A DNA stretch of 64,000 nucleotides, taken from Paenibacillus sp. E222. GTDB lineage: Bacteria; Bacillota; Bacilli; Paenibacillales; Paenibacillaceae. The translations under genes were made by a program, and so were the position numbers. The first letter of the stretch is position 1. Each line of letters opens with the position of its first letter. The DNA lies in NCBI RefSeq assembly GCF_013401555.1, contig NZ_CP058552.1, forward strand, positions 3,782,001 to 3,846,000, read 5' to 3'. Below the pieces are notes generated by a model. That model was given only the letters and a program-made list of their open reading frames with translations, ran no database searches and was not told the origin of the DNA. This document shows positions 8,422 through 17,066 of the stretch, piece by piece.

Positions 8422-9555
8422 ATGATAAAACAGCAACGTGTTATTGATCATTTTATGGAACTGGTGCAGATTGATAGTGAAACAACCCATGAACAAAATA
8501 TATCAAAAGTGTTAAAAGAACAGTTTACTCAACTGGGCCTCAGTGTATATGAGGACGACACCATGGAGAAAACTGGACATGGCGCTTGTAATCTCGTGGT
8601 TACCTGGGAAGCCGAGAATACTGAAGAAGCAGCACCAATCTTTTTCACATGTCATATGGATACCGTAACGCCTGGACAAGGAATTAAACCTGAGCTGGGT
8701 GAAGACGGCTGGATTCGCAGTGATGGCACGACGATTCTGGGTGCAGATGACAAGGCGGGGATTGCCGCTTTGTTTGAAGCGATTCGAGCTATTCAAGAGA
8801 ACAACATACCTCATGGGAAAATTCAGTTTGTGATTACTGTTGGGGAAGAGTCGGGTCTGGTTGGTGCACGTGCCATGAATCCGAACGATATTGAAGCCGA
8901 GTTCGGTTACGCTCTGGATTCCAACGGAGCTGTGGGTACAATCTGTGTGGCAGCTCCGGCGAGAGCCGAAATTCAAATGAACATCTATGGGAAATCCGCA
9001 CATGCGGGCGTAAATCCGGAAGACGGCATCAGTGCCATTCAAGTGGCGGCCAAAGCAATTGCGGCGATGAAGCTGGGACGGATTGATGATGAGACTACGG
9101 CGAACATTGGCAAATTCCAGGGCGGATCAGCACTGAACGTTGTTTGCGATTTTGTGCAGATTGAGGCCGAGGCACGCAGTATTGTGCAGGAGAAGGTAGA
9201 GCTTCAAGTGGCCCAGATGCGTGAAGCACTGGAAACGACATGCCGTAAATATGGTGCAACCGCTGAATTCCGCAGTGAGATTCTCTATCCTGCATTTGGC
9301 TTCCATGATGAACACGAGGTTGTTCAGCTTGCACAGCGTGCCATTCGGAGCCTGGGGCTGGAGACTAGCACGTTTGCATCCGGTGGTGGCAGTGATGCCA
9401 ACATCTTCAATGGGTTCAACATACCTACGGTCAACCTGGCTGTAGGCTATGAGGACATCCATACGACGAAAGAACGCATCCGCGCCGAGGATATTGTGAA
9501 ACTATCTAAAGTGGTTGTGGCTATTATTCAGGAAACGGCTGCAAGTAAAAAGTAA
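8422..9555 (+). CDS. M20 family metallopeptidase (PepT/YqjE-like)
   Basis: 377-residue zinc aminopeptidase of the M20 family, probably a di/tripeptidase in the cytosol. Visible motifs are the first metal site FTCHMDTVTPG, the bridging aspartate region GADDKAGIAAL, the catalytic glutamates in GEESGLVGA, the dimerisation-domain signature SAHAGVNPEDG, and a C-terminal metal ligand in a His-containing segment (YEDIHTTKE). It resembles the YqjE/PepT-like group in length and motifs. The start ATG follows AGGAAAG. It is transcribed alone, ending at the terminator just downstream. Substrate specificity cannot be read from the sequence. Confidence 0.88.
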   Translation: MIKQQRVIDHFMELVQIDSETTHEQNISKVLKEQFTQLGLSVYEDDTMEKTGHGACNLVVTWEAENTEEAAPIFFTCHMDTVTPGQGIKPELGEDGWIRSDGTTILGADDKAGIAALFEAIRAIQENNIPHGKIQFVITVGEESGLVGARAMNPNDIEAEFGYALDSNGAVGTICVAAPARAEIQMNIYGKSAHAGVNPEDGISAIQVAAKAIAAMKLGRIDDETTANIGKFQGGSALNVVCDFVQIEAEARSIVQEKVELQVAQMREALETTCRKYGATAEFRSEILYPAFGFHDEHEVVQLAQRAIRSLGLETSTFASGGGSDANIFNGFNIPTVNLAVGYEDIHTTKERIRAEDIVKLSKVVVAIIQETAASKK

Positions 9556-9597
9556 TCCAAAGAGACCGAGGGTGAAACTCCCTCGTGCTTCAACTGA

Positions 9598-9634
9598 AAA
9601 GTCCGAATCCGGTACAAACCGAGTTCGGACTTTT
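9598..9634 (+). terminator. Terminator after the M20 peptidase gene
   Basis: AAGTCCGAA and TTCGGACTT pair across a short loop and are followed by a T-run. A second small hairpin (CGAGGG/CCCTCG) lies immediately upstream. Confidence 0.85.
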
Positions 9635-9682
9635 TGGCAGAATCATGGTATATTTCATGGGTATTGCAGACCAAGAACAGTA

Positions 9683-9817
9683 TCATTTACGTCCAGCGAG
9701 CATATCAACTAATTTGGCATCTGGACCCCACTCACGCACCCATTGCTTGAGTATGAGCTGGACTTGTCTGGCTTGTCCGACCACGTGTACGGATTGCGGT
9801 GTTAAATAACTGTTCAT
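9683..9817 (-). CDS. mciZ: MciZ-like inhibitor of Z-ring formation
   Basis: A 44-residue minus-strand gene with GGGGG about 7 bases before its ATG. The product has the core pattern of MciZ, the mother-cell peptide that blocks FtsZ polymerisation during sporulation: a hydrophobic strand SVHVVGQA, then helix QVQLILKQWVREWG, then a short tail (DAKLVDMLAGRK). B. subtilis MciZ is 40 residues and shows the same VxxVGxA...I...LK order. The gene is divergent from nudF, its neighbour in B. subtilis as well (from memory). Expected regulation is by sigma E, but I could not identify a convincing promoter. Confidence 0.75.
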   Translation of the reverse strand: MNSYLTPQSVHVVGQARQVQLILKQWVREWGPDAKLVDMLAGRK

Positions 9818-9938
9818 TGGTTGTCCCCCTGATTCGCTATATTTGTTTGAAATCGCTATAAGCTCACCATATGCCAAAAAACAAAGGTTTATACGTATAA
9901 AGAGAACCAAAATTCGAAGAAGTGGAGTTGAAGAACAG

Positions 9939-10514
9939 ATGAACCCAACCAATCCTAAACATCCTGCCAATCCAAAACTGGACGAAGAGACGATATCGAC
10001 AAAGCCCATCTTCGAGGGCAAAGTCATTTCCCTTCAGGTCGACACGGTCAAGCTGCCTAACGGTCAGACCGCTACCCGTGAGATCATCCGTCACCCTGGA
10101 GCGGTAGCTGTCCTCGCGCTGAATGGCGATCGTATGCTGGTCGTTGATCAGTATCGTCAGGCTATGGGACGTACCGAAGTCGAGATTCCGGCAGGCAAGC
10201 TGGACCCGGGAGAAGAACCTGAAGTGGCAGCAGCGCGTGAATTGCGCGAAGAGACTGGTTATGTAGCCAAATCACTGCGGCATTTGCGTTCGTTTTACAC
10301 TTCGCCAGGATTCGCGGATGAGATCATTCATCTGTACATCGCCGAGGAGCTCGAAGCAGGAGACATGGCTTTGGACGAAGATGAATTTCTTGAAGTGTCC
10401 GAGATTACAATTGAAGAGGCTTATCAGTTGATGGATCAGAATCGGATCAGTGATGCCAAAACGATGATGGCAGTGTATGCATGGGATCTTTACAGAACGA
10501 CAGGACGGTTTTAA
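9939..10514 (+). CDS. nudF: ADP-ribose pyrophosphatase (Nudix hydrolase)
   Basis: Hydrolyses ADP-ribose to AMP and ribose 5-phosphate. The 191 residues contain a complete Nudix box (GKLDPGE, seven residues, RELREETGY), preceded by the typical VEIPAGK strand and followed by SFYTSPGFADE, characteristic of the ADPRase group. The ATG at 9939 is chosen because GGAG lies 11 bases before it and the N-terminal sequence before it shows no similarity. The stop codon overlaps the start of the next gene (TAATG), so the two are coupled. Confidence 0.92.
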   Translation: MNPTNPKHPANPKLDEETISTKPIFEGKVISLQVDTVKLPNGQTATREIIRHPGAVAVLALNGDRMLVVDQYRQAMGRTEVEIPAGKLDPGEEPEVAAARELREETGYVAKSLRHLRSFYTSPGFADEIIHLYIAEELEAGDMALDEDEFLEVSEITIEEAYQLMDQNRISDAKTMMAVYAWDLYRTTGRF

Positions 10515-11725
10515 TGATGAATGAGCAGCAGACAGCGTCTGCAGGGTGGGGGCCTTGTTATGCTGACCTCCATATTCACATTGGGCGAACTTCGCGCGGT
10601 GAAGCTGTTAAAATCAGTGGCAGCCGTGATCTGACATTTGAGAACATTGCTAGAGAAGCCTCGGATCGCAAAGGAATCCACCTACTCGGCGTCATTGATT
10701 GCCACTCCCCGGTTGTGCAGATGGACATTGAACAGCTGCTTGAGAACGGCACGATGTCCGAGCTTGAGGGAGGAGGCATTGCGTATCAGGACACAACCAT
10801 CCTGCTGGGTACGGAATTAGAACTGCGTGAGCCAGGAATGCGGGAGTTCCATATGCTGGCCTACTTCCGTGATCTGAAAACCATGAAGTCCTTCACGGAC
10901 TGGATGAAACGTTATATGAAAAATGTGAACCTGAGCTCACAGCGGGTATATGTACCTGCGCTTGAGATGCAGGGCGAGATAAAGGCGCGTGGCGGGCTTA
11001 TTGTGCCAGCGCATGCGTTTACCCCGCATAAAGGCATATATGGCAGCACAGCTCCTCGTATGGCTGATGTGCTGGATACGAGCCTGATCGATGCGGTTGA
11101 GCTTGGGCTAAGCTCCGATTCATCCATGGCCAGTTATATTCGGGAACTGGATCAAGTTCCTTTTCTAACGAACTCGGATGCTCATTCTCTGGGCAAGATT
11201 GGCCGGGAGTACAACCAGTTACAACTCGAGAAGCCTTCCTTTGACGAATTCAACATGGCACTTAAAGGACAAGCAGGCAGAAGCATTACGGCCAATTACG
11301 GTTTGAATCCAAGACTTGGAAAATACCACCGAACCTATTGTGCATCCTGTGGAAGCATTATGGACGAGCATGCGATGTCGGCAGAACGTTGTCCATATTG
11401 TGGCAGTGTGAAGCTTGTGCAGGGTGTACTCGATCGCATACTGGCAATCGCGGATCGGGAGAGTCCTCAGGTTCCCGCAACCCGACCTGCTTATCACTAT
11501 CAGGTACCGCTCGAATTCATCCCGGGTTTGGGGAAAGCCAAACTGCGCCAGCTGCTGGATCGCTTTGGTACGGAAATGAACGTATTACATCGTACAAGCG
11601 AGGATGAACTTGCAGAGGTCGTTGGACCGGTTCTTGCAGGTCTTATCGTTGCTGCGCGGAATGGTCAACTTGAATTGTCATCTGGTGGTGGGGGCACTTA
11701 CGGAAAGGTGTCCAGCAAGGAGTAG
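10514..11725 (+). CDS. Endonuclease Q family protein (PHP domain)
   Basis: 403 residues. Metal-binding PHP motifs occur in order: YADLHIHIG near the N-terminus, VIDCHSP, PAHAFTPHKGIYG and NSDAHSLGKIG. After these comes a zinc-ribbon pair (CASCG...CPYCG, about residue 276 on) and a C-terminal helix-hairpin-helix-like stretch (FIPGLGKAKLRQLL). This is the EndoQ architecture, known in archaea and some Bacillales to nick DNA 5' of deaminated bases such as uracil and hypoxanthine. The ATG at 10514 overlaps the nudF stop by one base; a second ATG follows directly. The role in base repair is inferred from the family; the neighbour nudF may be only co-transcribed. Confidence 0.82.
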   Translation: MMNEQQTASAGWGPCYADLHIHIGRTSRGEAVKISGSRDLTFENIAREASDRKGIHLLGVIDCHSPVVQMDIEQLLENGTMSELEGGGIAYQDTTILLGTELELREPGMREFHMLAYFRDLKTMKSFTDWMKRYMKNVNLSSQRVYVPALEMQGEIKARGGLIVPAHAFTPHKGIYGSTAPRMADVLDTSLIDAVELGLSSDSSMASYIRELDQVPFLTNSDAHSLGKIGREYNQLQLEKPSFDEFNMALKGQAGRSITANYGLNPRLGKYHRTYCASCGSIMDEHAMSAERCPYCGSVKLVQGVLDRILAIADRESPQVPATRPAYHYQVPLEFIPGLGKAKLRQLLDRFGTEMNVLHRTSEDELAEVVGPVLAGLIVAARNGQLELSSGGGGTYGKVSSKE

Positions 11726-11912
11726 AGAGGTTTGCGATAGACCCCGTAAAGTGAGTTCGCATCATTTGGTCGGGAACGACATTTTGTCACGGAGAAGGAA
11801 GTGGAATCTGGACAAGAAGTCATACGTGTGCATTCCGGTTCATAAGAATGACTATAAGGATTTCACTCGACATCCTTGCAGCATGATAACCGGAAAGGGG
11901 ACCCGAACCTGT

Positions 11913-12542
11913 ATGCGTTCTGCCTACTTCACATTCAAAGGCCAAACCTCTTTATATGTATTCGTGGCTGTCTTGTTTCTGGTCGGTGTCATTTTTGGCG
12001 CCCTGATGGTCAATGCCCTATCTCTTGAACAGCGCCAGGATCTGGAGGGGTACCTCGGTAACTTCTTCATGACGGTACAGCACAGCGGACAGGTGACTGA
12101 GACCGGAACCTATTGGGACATTGCCATGCTTCACCTAAAGTGGGTGGGCCTGATCTTCATTCTGGGTTTATCGGTCATCGGCCTGCCGGGCATATTGGTT
12201 CTGGATTTTCTGAAAGGAGTGCTCATTGGTTTTACAGTGGGTTACCTTGTTGGACAGTATTCATGGAAAGGGCTGTTATTTGCCCTGGTTTCCATTGCGC
12301 CTCATAATTTATTCGTGATTCCGGTACTGCTCATTTGCAGTGTGTCGGCCATGACCTTTTCCTTATACATTATTCGGAACCGTGTGCTGATGCAGCGGAC
12401 GCCAGGCCGTCAGAAGCCTTTTGCTTCATATATGGTGTTAACTCTCGTTATGGCAGCGCTGCTGTTAGGGGTTGCGTCATTTGAAACATGGGTTACACCT
12501 GCGATGATGCGCTGGGTCACACCGATGCTGCTACCGGCTTAG
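11913..12542 (+). CDS. spoIIM: Stage II sporulation protein M
   Basis: Membrane component of the SpoIID-SpoIIM-SpoIIP peptidoglycan-degrading engulfment machine; acts in the mother-cell membrane. 209 residues with five predicted membrane segments (for example YVFVAVLFLVGVIFGALMV near the N-terminus and LVLTLVMAALLLGVASF near the C-terminus), plus the characteristic SIAPHNLFVIP segment. The ATG at 11913 follows GGAAAGGGG. The frame is open to 11604, but the extra sequence is low-similarity and lies within the previous gene. spoIIM-fur-yqzK-xerD is the conserved order in Bacillaceae. Confidence 0.9.
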   Translation: MRSAYFTFKGQTSLYVFVAVLFLVGVIFGALMVNALSLEQRQDLEGYLGNFFMTVQHSGQVTETGTYWDIAMLHLKWVGLIFILGLSVIGLPGILVLDFLKGVLIGFTVGYLVGQYSWKGLLFALVSIAPHNLFVIPVLLICSVSAMTFSLYIIRNRVLMQRTPGRQKPFASYMVLTLVMAALLLGVASFETWVTPAMMRWVTPMLLPA

Positions 12543-12566
12543 CATTGCGCGTGATCGTGTAAAATG

Positions 12567-12596
12567 TTGACTTTAATTATGCACTCCCCCTATAAT
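12567..12596 (+). promoter_or_regulatory. Sigma A promoter of fur
   Basis: TTGACT (12567-12572), an 18-base spacer and a perfect TATAAT (12591-12596) lie about 55 bases before the fur start. Confidence 0.75.
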
Positions 12597-12650
12597 GAAA
12601 GAAGTGGGTTAAGTTGCAGTGTGCAGTGATTTCCTAGGGGGAGGGAGAAA

Positions 12651-13118
12651 ATGGAAGCACGGATCGATAAAATTAAGCAGCAACTACAGTCCCAAGGATA
12701 TAAATTAACGCCCCAGCGGGAAGCCACCGTAAGAGTACTTCTTGAGAATGAAGAAGATCATCTGAGCGCAGAAGACGTATTCATGCTCGTGAAAGAAAAG
12801 GCTCCCGAAATCGGTCTGGCAACCGTGTACCGTACCCTCGAACTGCTGAGTGAGCTGCATGTTGTAGAGAAAATCAACTTCGGCGACGGTGTAGCGCGTT
12901 ATGATCTACGCGGAGATACATCCAAGCATCACCATCATCACTTAATCTGTGTTCAATGCGGAAGTATGGATGAAATACGTGAAGACTGGCTTGGACCGCT
13001 TGAAGAGCGACTGGAGCGGGAATTTAACTTTTCGGTAGTAGATCACCGACTGGATTTCCATGGAATTTGTTACCGTTGCAAAGCTAAAAATGACCAGAAG
13101 CCCAAAGATGAAGAATAA
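12651..13118 (+). CDS. fur: Ferric uptake regulator family protein
   Basis: Metal-dependent DNA-binding repressor of the Fur family, 155 residues. The N-terminal winged helix includes LTPQREATVRVLL and GLATVYRTLELLSE. The dimerisation domain carries the His-rich metal site (HHHHHLICVQCG) and two CxxC structural-zinc pairs (CVQC, CYRC). Position between spoIIM and yqzK/xerD is that of fur in B. subtilis, so iron is the likely metal, though Zur or PerR cannot be excluded by motifs alone. A strong GGGGGAGGG ribosome site precedes the ATG. Confidence 0.92.
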   Translation: MEARIDKIKQQLQSQGYKLTPQREATVRVLLENEEDHLSAEDVFMLVKEKAPEIGLATVYRTLELLSELHVVEKINFGDGVARYDLRGDTSKHHHHHLICVQCGSMDEIREDWLGPLEERLEREFNFSVVDHRLDFHGICYRCKAKNDQKPKDEE

Positions 13119-13133
13119 CATAGCATATCTTCA

Positions 13134-13169
13134 AGCTCTCACCGGCGGTTTTGACGGGAGAGCTTTTTT
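13134..13169 (+). terminator. Terminator after fur
   Basis: AGCTCTC and GAGAGCT pair across an inner ACCG/CGGT stem and are followed by six T. Confidence 0.85.
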
Positions 13170-13275
13170 GGTCCAGCGTGTGATGTGAGGTTTACCCTGA
13201 ATGTCATATTCCTGCGTTCGTTAACATACCCTGATTCTAGACGAGTCGGATATGAACCAGAAAGGGGTACAACCC

Positions 13276-13518
13276 ATGATTATATCGCTGCGGAGAGGAC
13301 TCCGTTTTATTCGATTTATTGTATTTTTTGCTGCATTAGTTTATCTGTTCTATCATGTCCTGGATTTGTTCAACGGATGGATCTCACCTGTGGACCAATA
13401 TCAGATGCCAACAGGAAATGCGGTTAAAGTATTTCAGGAAACGGTATGGCCAAGTAACGGGGAAGGACGTCCTACGATGGCAGAGCGTCTCCGTTTATTC
13501 TATTGGTACGGAGAGTAG
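13276..13518 (+). CDS. YqzK family (DUF4227) small membrane protein
   Basis: 80 residues: a basic N-terminus (SLRRGLRFIRF), one membrane segment (IVFFAALVYLFYHVLDLF), then a soluble part ending MAERLRLFYWYGE, which is the conserved DUF4227 tail. B. subtilis yqzK sits in the same place between fur and xerD. The ATG at 13276 has AAAGGGG 8 bases upstream; an upstream in-frame ATG (13252) lacks a good site. Unknown function. Confidence 0.8.
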   Translation: MIISLRRGLRFIRFIVFFAALVYLFYHVLDLFNGWISPVDQYQMPTGNAVKVFQETVWPSNGEGRPTMAERLRLFYWYGE

Positions 13519-13591
13519 CTGGACAGCCAGGGATGCAAATACGGAAGCAGGTTGCCCGTGTGGCAGTCCTGTCAGATGAGGAGCGTTGTGC

Positions 13592-14482
13592 ATGAAGCAG
13601 ACGATACACGCCTATGCCTTATACTTGGAAGAGGATAAAGGGATGTCGAGCAGCACGCTGGAATCGTATCTTCGGGACGTGGACAAGTTCATCGAATTTG
13701 CGGATAAAGAATACGGTATCCGGGAAGCGGAGCAGGTGCGCCGGACGCATGTTATCCTGTTTATAGGCCAGCTGAAACAGGCAGGACGTGCGAATGCAAC
13801 CATTGCCCGCAGCGTCGTATCCCTGCGCTCCTATTTTCATTTTTTGATGCGGCGTGGTGACATATTACAGGACCCTACGTTTGATGTGGAGGCTCCAAAA
13901 GCAGACAAGACACCGCCGCAGGTGTTAACCATCCAAGAGATCGAGTTACTGCTCGCGTCCCCTGATACTCATTCACCGCAAGGGGTGCGTGACCGGGCCA
14001 TGCTGGAATTATTGTATGCGACAGGCATTCGTGTATCCGAACTGATTGCACTGGATGTGCGGGACGTACAGCCAGGCATGCGCTTTATTCGCTGTGGAGG
14101 TGCTGGTAAAGAACGAATTTTGCCAATCGGTGCACCAGCAGCAGAGTGGGCAAGTGTTTATGTGAATGAGTACCGCAATCGGCTAATCAAAAATGAGACG
14201 GACGAGCAGGCTCTCTTTGTCAACGTGTCTGGTAGACGATTAACCCGGCAGGGCTTCTGGAAGCTGCTCAAAAAAGCAGCGATGGATGCGGGAATCTCGG
14301 GTGAAATCACACCACATACGCTGCGTCATTCCTTTGCGGCTCACCTGATTGCCAGTGGGGCAGATACGCGTGCGGTGCAGGACATGCTCGGTCATGTGGA
14401 GCAACCTGGGCAACAGTATGGGCATCATGGCCGCAAAACGATGAAAGAGATTTATGAATCTCATCATCCGCGGGCAAAATAG
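13592..14482 (+). CDS. xerD: Tyrosine recombinase XerD, divergent active-site loop
   Basis: Site-specific recombinase that with XerC resolves chromosome dimers at dif. 296 residues: N-terminal SAM-like core-binding domain, then the catalytic domain with ATGIRVSELIALDV (first Arg), a lysine in GGAGKERILPIG, TPHTLRHSFAAHLIASGAD (His-x-x-Arg) and MLGHV. Ends ESHHPRAK as XerD does. Oddity: after GH the usual family stretch with STTQ and the nucleophile YTH is replaced by VEQPGQQYGHHGRK, one residue shorter, although a Tyr is retained and the frame is intact. GAGGAG precedes the ATG. Position is that of ripX/xerD in B. subtilis. Confidence 0.88.
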   Translation: MKQTIHAYALYLEEDKGMSSSTLESYLRDVDKFIEFADKEYGIREAEQVRRTHVILFIGQLKQAGRANATIARSVVSLRSYFHFLMRRGDILQDPTFDVEAPKADKTPPQVLTIQEIELLLASPDTHSPQGVRDRAMLELLYATGIRVSELIALDVRDVQPGMRFIRCGGAGKERILPIGAPAAEWASVYVNEYRNRLIKNETDEQALFVNVSGRRLTRQGFWKLLKKAAMDAGISGEITPHTLRHSFAAHLIASGADTRAVQDMLGHVEQPGQQYGHHGRKTMKEIYESHHPRAK

Positions 14483-14670
14483 TTTGTACTTGGTTACAAA
14501 TCTGAAAAAAAGCAGAACAATAGTCCGAATTAGGATAAAATAAATTAAACACATTTAAACGCCGTTATACATAAGCAAATGCATCATTTCAGCGTGTAGT
14601 TAGCGCGTAGTTTGGATTGATACCATTTGCGGATACAGACGGATCGTTTCAACTCAAGGGGGAACATCTT

Positions 14671-15495
14671 ATGACAGCATTAAACCAACAGATGATTTTG
14701 GAAGCGGCATCTTATATCCAAAGCAAAAGTACGATTAAACCGGAAGTCGGTTTGATTTTAGGTTCAGGACTTGGCATTTTGGCAGAATTGATTGAAGATG
14801 GCGTCAGCATCGCTTATCAGGATATTCCGCATTTTCCGGTGTCCACAGTAGAGGGACATGAAGGTGAATTGCTGGTGGGAACCATCAAAGGCCGTCCGGT
14901 CGTGATGATGAAGGGTCGTTTCCACATGTACGAAGGATATGGTCCTGAACTTACTGCCTTCCCGGTGCGAGTTATGAAAGAATTGGGTGTAACTTCCTTG
15001 CTCGTAACGAACGCTGCAGGTGGAGTGAATACCTCATATGAAGCTGGTGACCTGATGCTGATCTCGGATCATCTGAATCTCACAGGCAAGAATCCGTTAA
15101 TCGGACCGAATGACTCCGCACTGGGAGTTCGCTTCCCGGATCTGTCCGAAGCATACAGCCGTCGTCTGCGTGCGCTGGCGAAGGATACAGCCGCGTCACA
15201 AGGTTTTGATGTACGTGAAGGTGTATACGCAGGTATGCTCGGTCCAAACTACGAGACACCGGCTGAGATCGTGATGCTGCGTACGCTGGGTGCGGATGCT
15301 GTCGGCATGTCTACCGTTTCTGAGGTTATCGTAGCACGCCACGCCGGCCTGGAAGTACTCGGTATCTCTTGTATCAGCAACATGGCTGCCGGCATTCTGG
15401 ACCAGCCGTTGTCCCATGATGAGGTAATGGAGACGACAGAGCGTGTTCGTGAATCGTTCCTGGCCCTTGTACTGGCTGTTATTCCACAAATGTAA
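14671..15495 (+). CDS. pupG: Purine nucleoside phosphorylase
   Basis: Phosphorolysis of guanosine/inosine-type nucleosides in purine salvage. 274 residues, a trimeric PNP-I type protein. Motifs: LILGSGLG (phosphate loop), GRFHMYEGYG, TNAAGGVNTSYEAGDLMLI, GPNYETPAEI, and AVGMSTVSEVIVARHAG followed by SCISNMAAG (purine-binding region). The ATG at 14671 follows AAGGGGG. In B. subtilis drm (phosphopentomutase) lies between xerD and this gene; here it is absent from the window. Confidence 0.92.
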   Translation: MTALNQQMILEAASYIQSKSTIKPEVGLILGSGLGILAELIEDGVSIAYQDIPHFPVSTVEGHEGELLVGTIKGRPVVMMKGRFHMYEGYGPELTAFPVRVMKELGVTSLLVTNAAGGVNTSYEAGDLMLISDHLNLTGKNPLIGPNDSALGVRFPDLSEAYSRRLRALAKDTAASQGFDVREGVYAGMLGPNYETPAEIVMLRTLGADAVGMSTVSEVIVARHAGLEVLGISCISNMAAGILDQPLSHDEVMETTERVRESFLALVLAVIPQM

Positions 15496-15510
15496 TTGTA
15501 ACTGATCAAT

Positions 15511-15564
15511 AAGAAGAGGCGATTTACCTAATGTGATTCATTGGGTGGGTTGCTTCTTTTTTTT
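15511..15564 (+). terminator. Terminator after purine nucleoside phosphorylase
   Basis: Nested stems GAAG/CTTC and ACCTAAT/ATTGGGT, followed by a run of eight T. Confidence 0.75.
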
Positions 15565-15747
15565 CCTAAACGTGCTGCTCAACTGCTCAGTGAGTGCCAG
15601 CTCGTATGTTTGTGTTTCACACGGATTACATAAAAAGTTCGGGAAATCATTCTTTACATGGAATAATTTACTTCAATCGGGCCGACAATGATTAGCAGTA
15701 CATGCATGGAACATGCAGTAAGCAAGTCATTTGAGGAGGTAACCCTA

Positions 15748-16923
15748 GTGAAGAAACGAATAATGGCATCGTTCATGACCCTTTGTATCCTGCTGCCCTT
15801 GATGGCATCAACCGCGCTGGCTGAAGAGACTCCCAAAGCAGCGGGTGGAACCGATTTGGCCCCGTCGGCACGCTCCGCCATTTTGATGGATGCAGATACG
15901 GGCACTGTCATTTTTGAAAAAAACAGTCATGATCAGCTGCCTCCGGCGAGCATTACGAAAATTATGACCATGCTGCTCACCATTGAAGCGGTCGACTCTG
16001 GCAAGCTGAAGCTGACGGATAAAGTGAGAACGAGTGAATATGCCGCATCGATGGGCGGATCACAGATTTTTCTGGAACCCGGGGAAGAGATGACGGTCGA
16101 CGATATGCTAAAAGGTATTGCTATGGCTTCCGGTAATGATGCCTCTGTAGCGATGGCTGAGAAACTTGCCGGTTCGGAGGAAGCCTTTGTGCAACTGATG
16201 AATGATCGCGCGAAGGAACTCGGCATGAAGGATACGCATTTTGCCAATTGTAACGGCCTGCCGGTAGAAAACCATTATTCTTCCGCCCATGACATTGCGG
16301 TCATGAGCCGTGAACTGCTGAAGCATCCGGGGATTACGAAATATACCGGTGCATACCAGGACTACCTTCGTAAAGATAGCGAGAAGCCATTCTGGCTGGT
16401 GAATACGAACAAGCTGGTTCGTTTCTACTCCGGTGCGGACGGGTTGAAAACAGGATATACTTCCGAAGCTAAGTTTTGTCTCTCGGCTACCGCGATGAAG
16501 GATGGGTTGCGCACAATTGCGGTAGTACTTGGAGAACCGAATACCAAAACACGGAACAGCGAAGTGTCCTCGATGTTTGATTATGCTTTTGGGCAATACA
16601 CGATGAAAGCTCTGTACAAGTCAGGGGACCTGCTGGGCAGTCTGAAAATTGAAAAAGGTGAAGTTGCCGAATTGCCGCTGAATGCAACGCAAAATTATAG
16701 TGTGCTGATGCGCAAAGGTGCGAAATCGGATGAGATCCGTCATGAATTGCTGATGGCCAAAGAAGTGAAAGCTCCGGTCAAAGCAGGTCAGAGTGTCGGT
16801 AAGCTAGTCGTCTACCAGGGCAATGAAGTCATCAAGGAATTTGATATAAAGGCTCCGCAGGATGTGGACAAGGCTGGCTGGTGGAAGCTGTTCAAACGCA
16901 CAACCTCCAATCTGTTTGATTAA
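15748..16923 (+). CDS. dacF: Sporulation D-alanyl-D-alanine carboxypeptidase DacF
   Basis: Penicillin-binding protein of the S11 family, 391 residues, that trims stem peptides of spore peptidoglycan. A signal peptide (KKRIMASFMTLCILLPLMAS, cut after TALA) is followed by the peptidase domain with SITK (SxxK), SGND (SxN) and GLKTGYT (KTG), then a PBP5-like C-terminal domain and a short amphipathic tail (WWKLFKRTTSNLF) for membrane contact. The GTG at 15748 follows GAGGAGGT; an upstream ATG at 15688 gives a non-signal extension and is rejected. Position directly before spoIIAA is the classic dacF-spoIIA order. Confidence 0.93.
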   Translation: MKKRIMASFMTLCILLPLMASTALAEETPKAAGGTDLAPSARSAILMDADTGTVIFEKNSHDQLPPASITKIMTMLLTIEAVDSGKLKLTDKVRTSEYAASMGGSQIFLEPGEEMTVDDMLKGIAMASGNDASVAMAEKLAGSEEAFVQLMNDRAKELGMKDTHFANCNGLPVENHYSSAHDIAVMSRELLKHPGITKYTGAYQDYLRKDSEKPFWLVNTNKLVRFYSGADGLKTGYTSEAKFCLSATAMKDGLRTIAVVLGEPNTKTRNSEVSSMFDYAFGQYTMKALYKSGDLLGSLKIEKGEVAELPLNATQNYSVLMRKGAKSDEIRHELLMAKEVKAPVKAGQSVGKLVVYQGNEVIKEFDIKAPQDVDKAGWWKLFKRTTSNLFD

Positions 16924-17006
16924 ACGGCGATTTATGCAGGTTACGTACATCCTTTGAACATATTTTGTAGTTAAATAGGGGTTTTCTTCTAGTTTTGTCG
17001 GGGGGC

Positions 17007-17033
17007 AGGAAAAGCCTTCGGGAACGTAGAAAT
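17007..17033 (+). promoter_or_regulatory. Candidate sigma H promoter of the spoIIA operon
   Basis: AGGAAAA (17007-17013), a 12-base spacer and GTAGAAAT (17026-17033) resemble the sigma H consensus (AGGAWWT and RnnGAAT with 11-13 bases between). It lies 33 bases before spoIIAA, the promoter class that drives spoIIA in B. subtilis. Confidence 0.5.
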
Positions 17034-17066
17034 CCTTGTTCAAGACAGGGAGGAGAGTGAGCAAAC

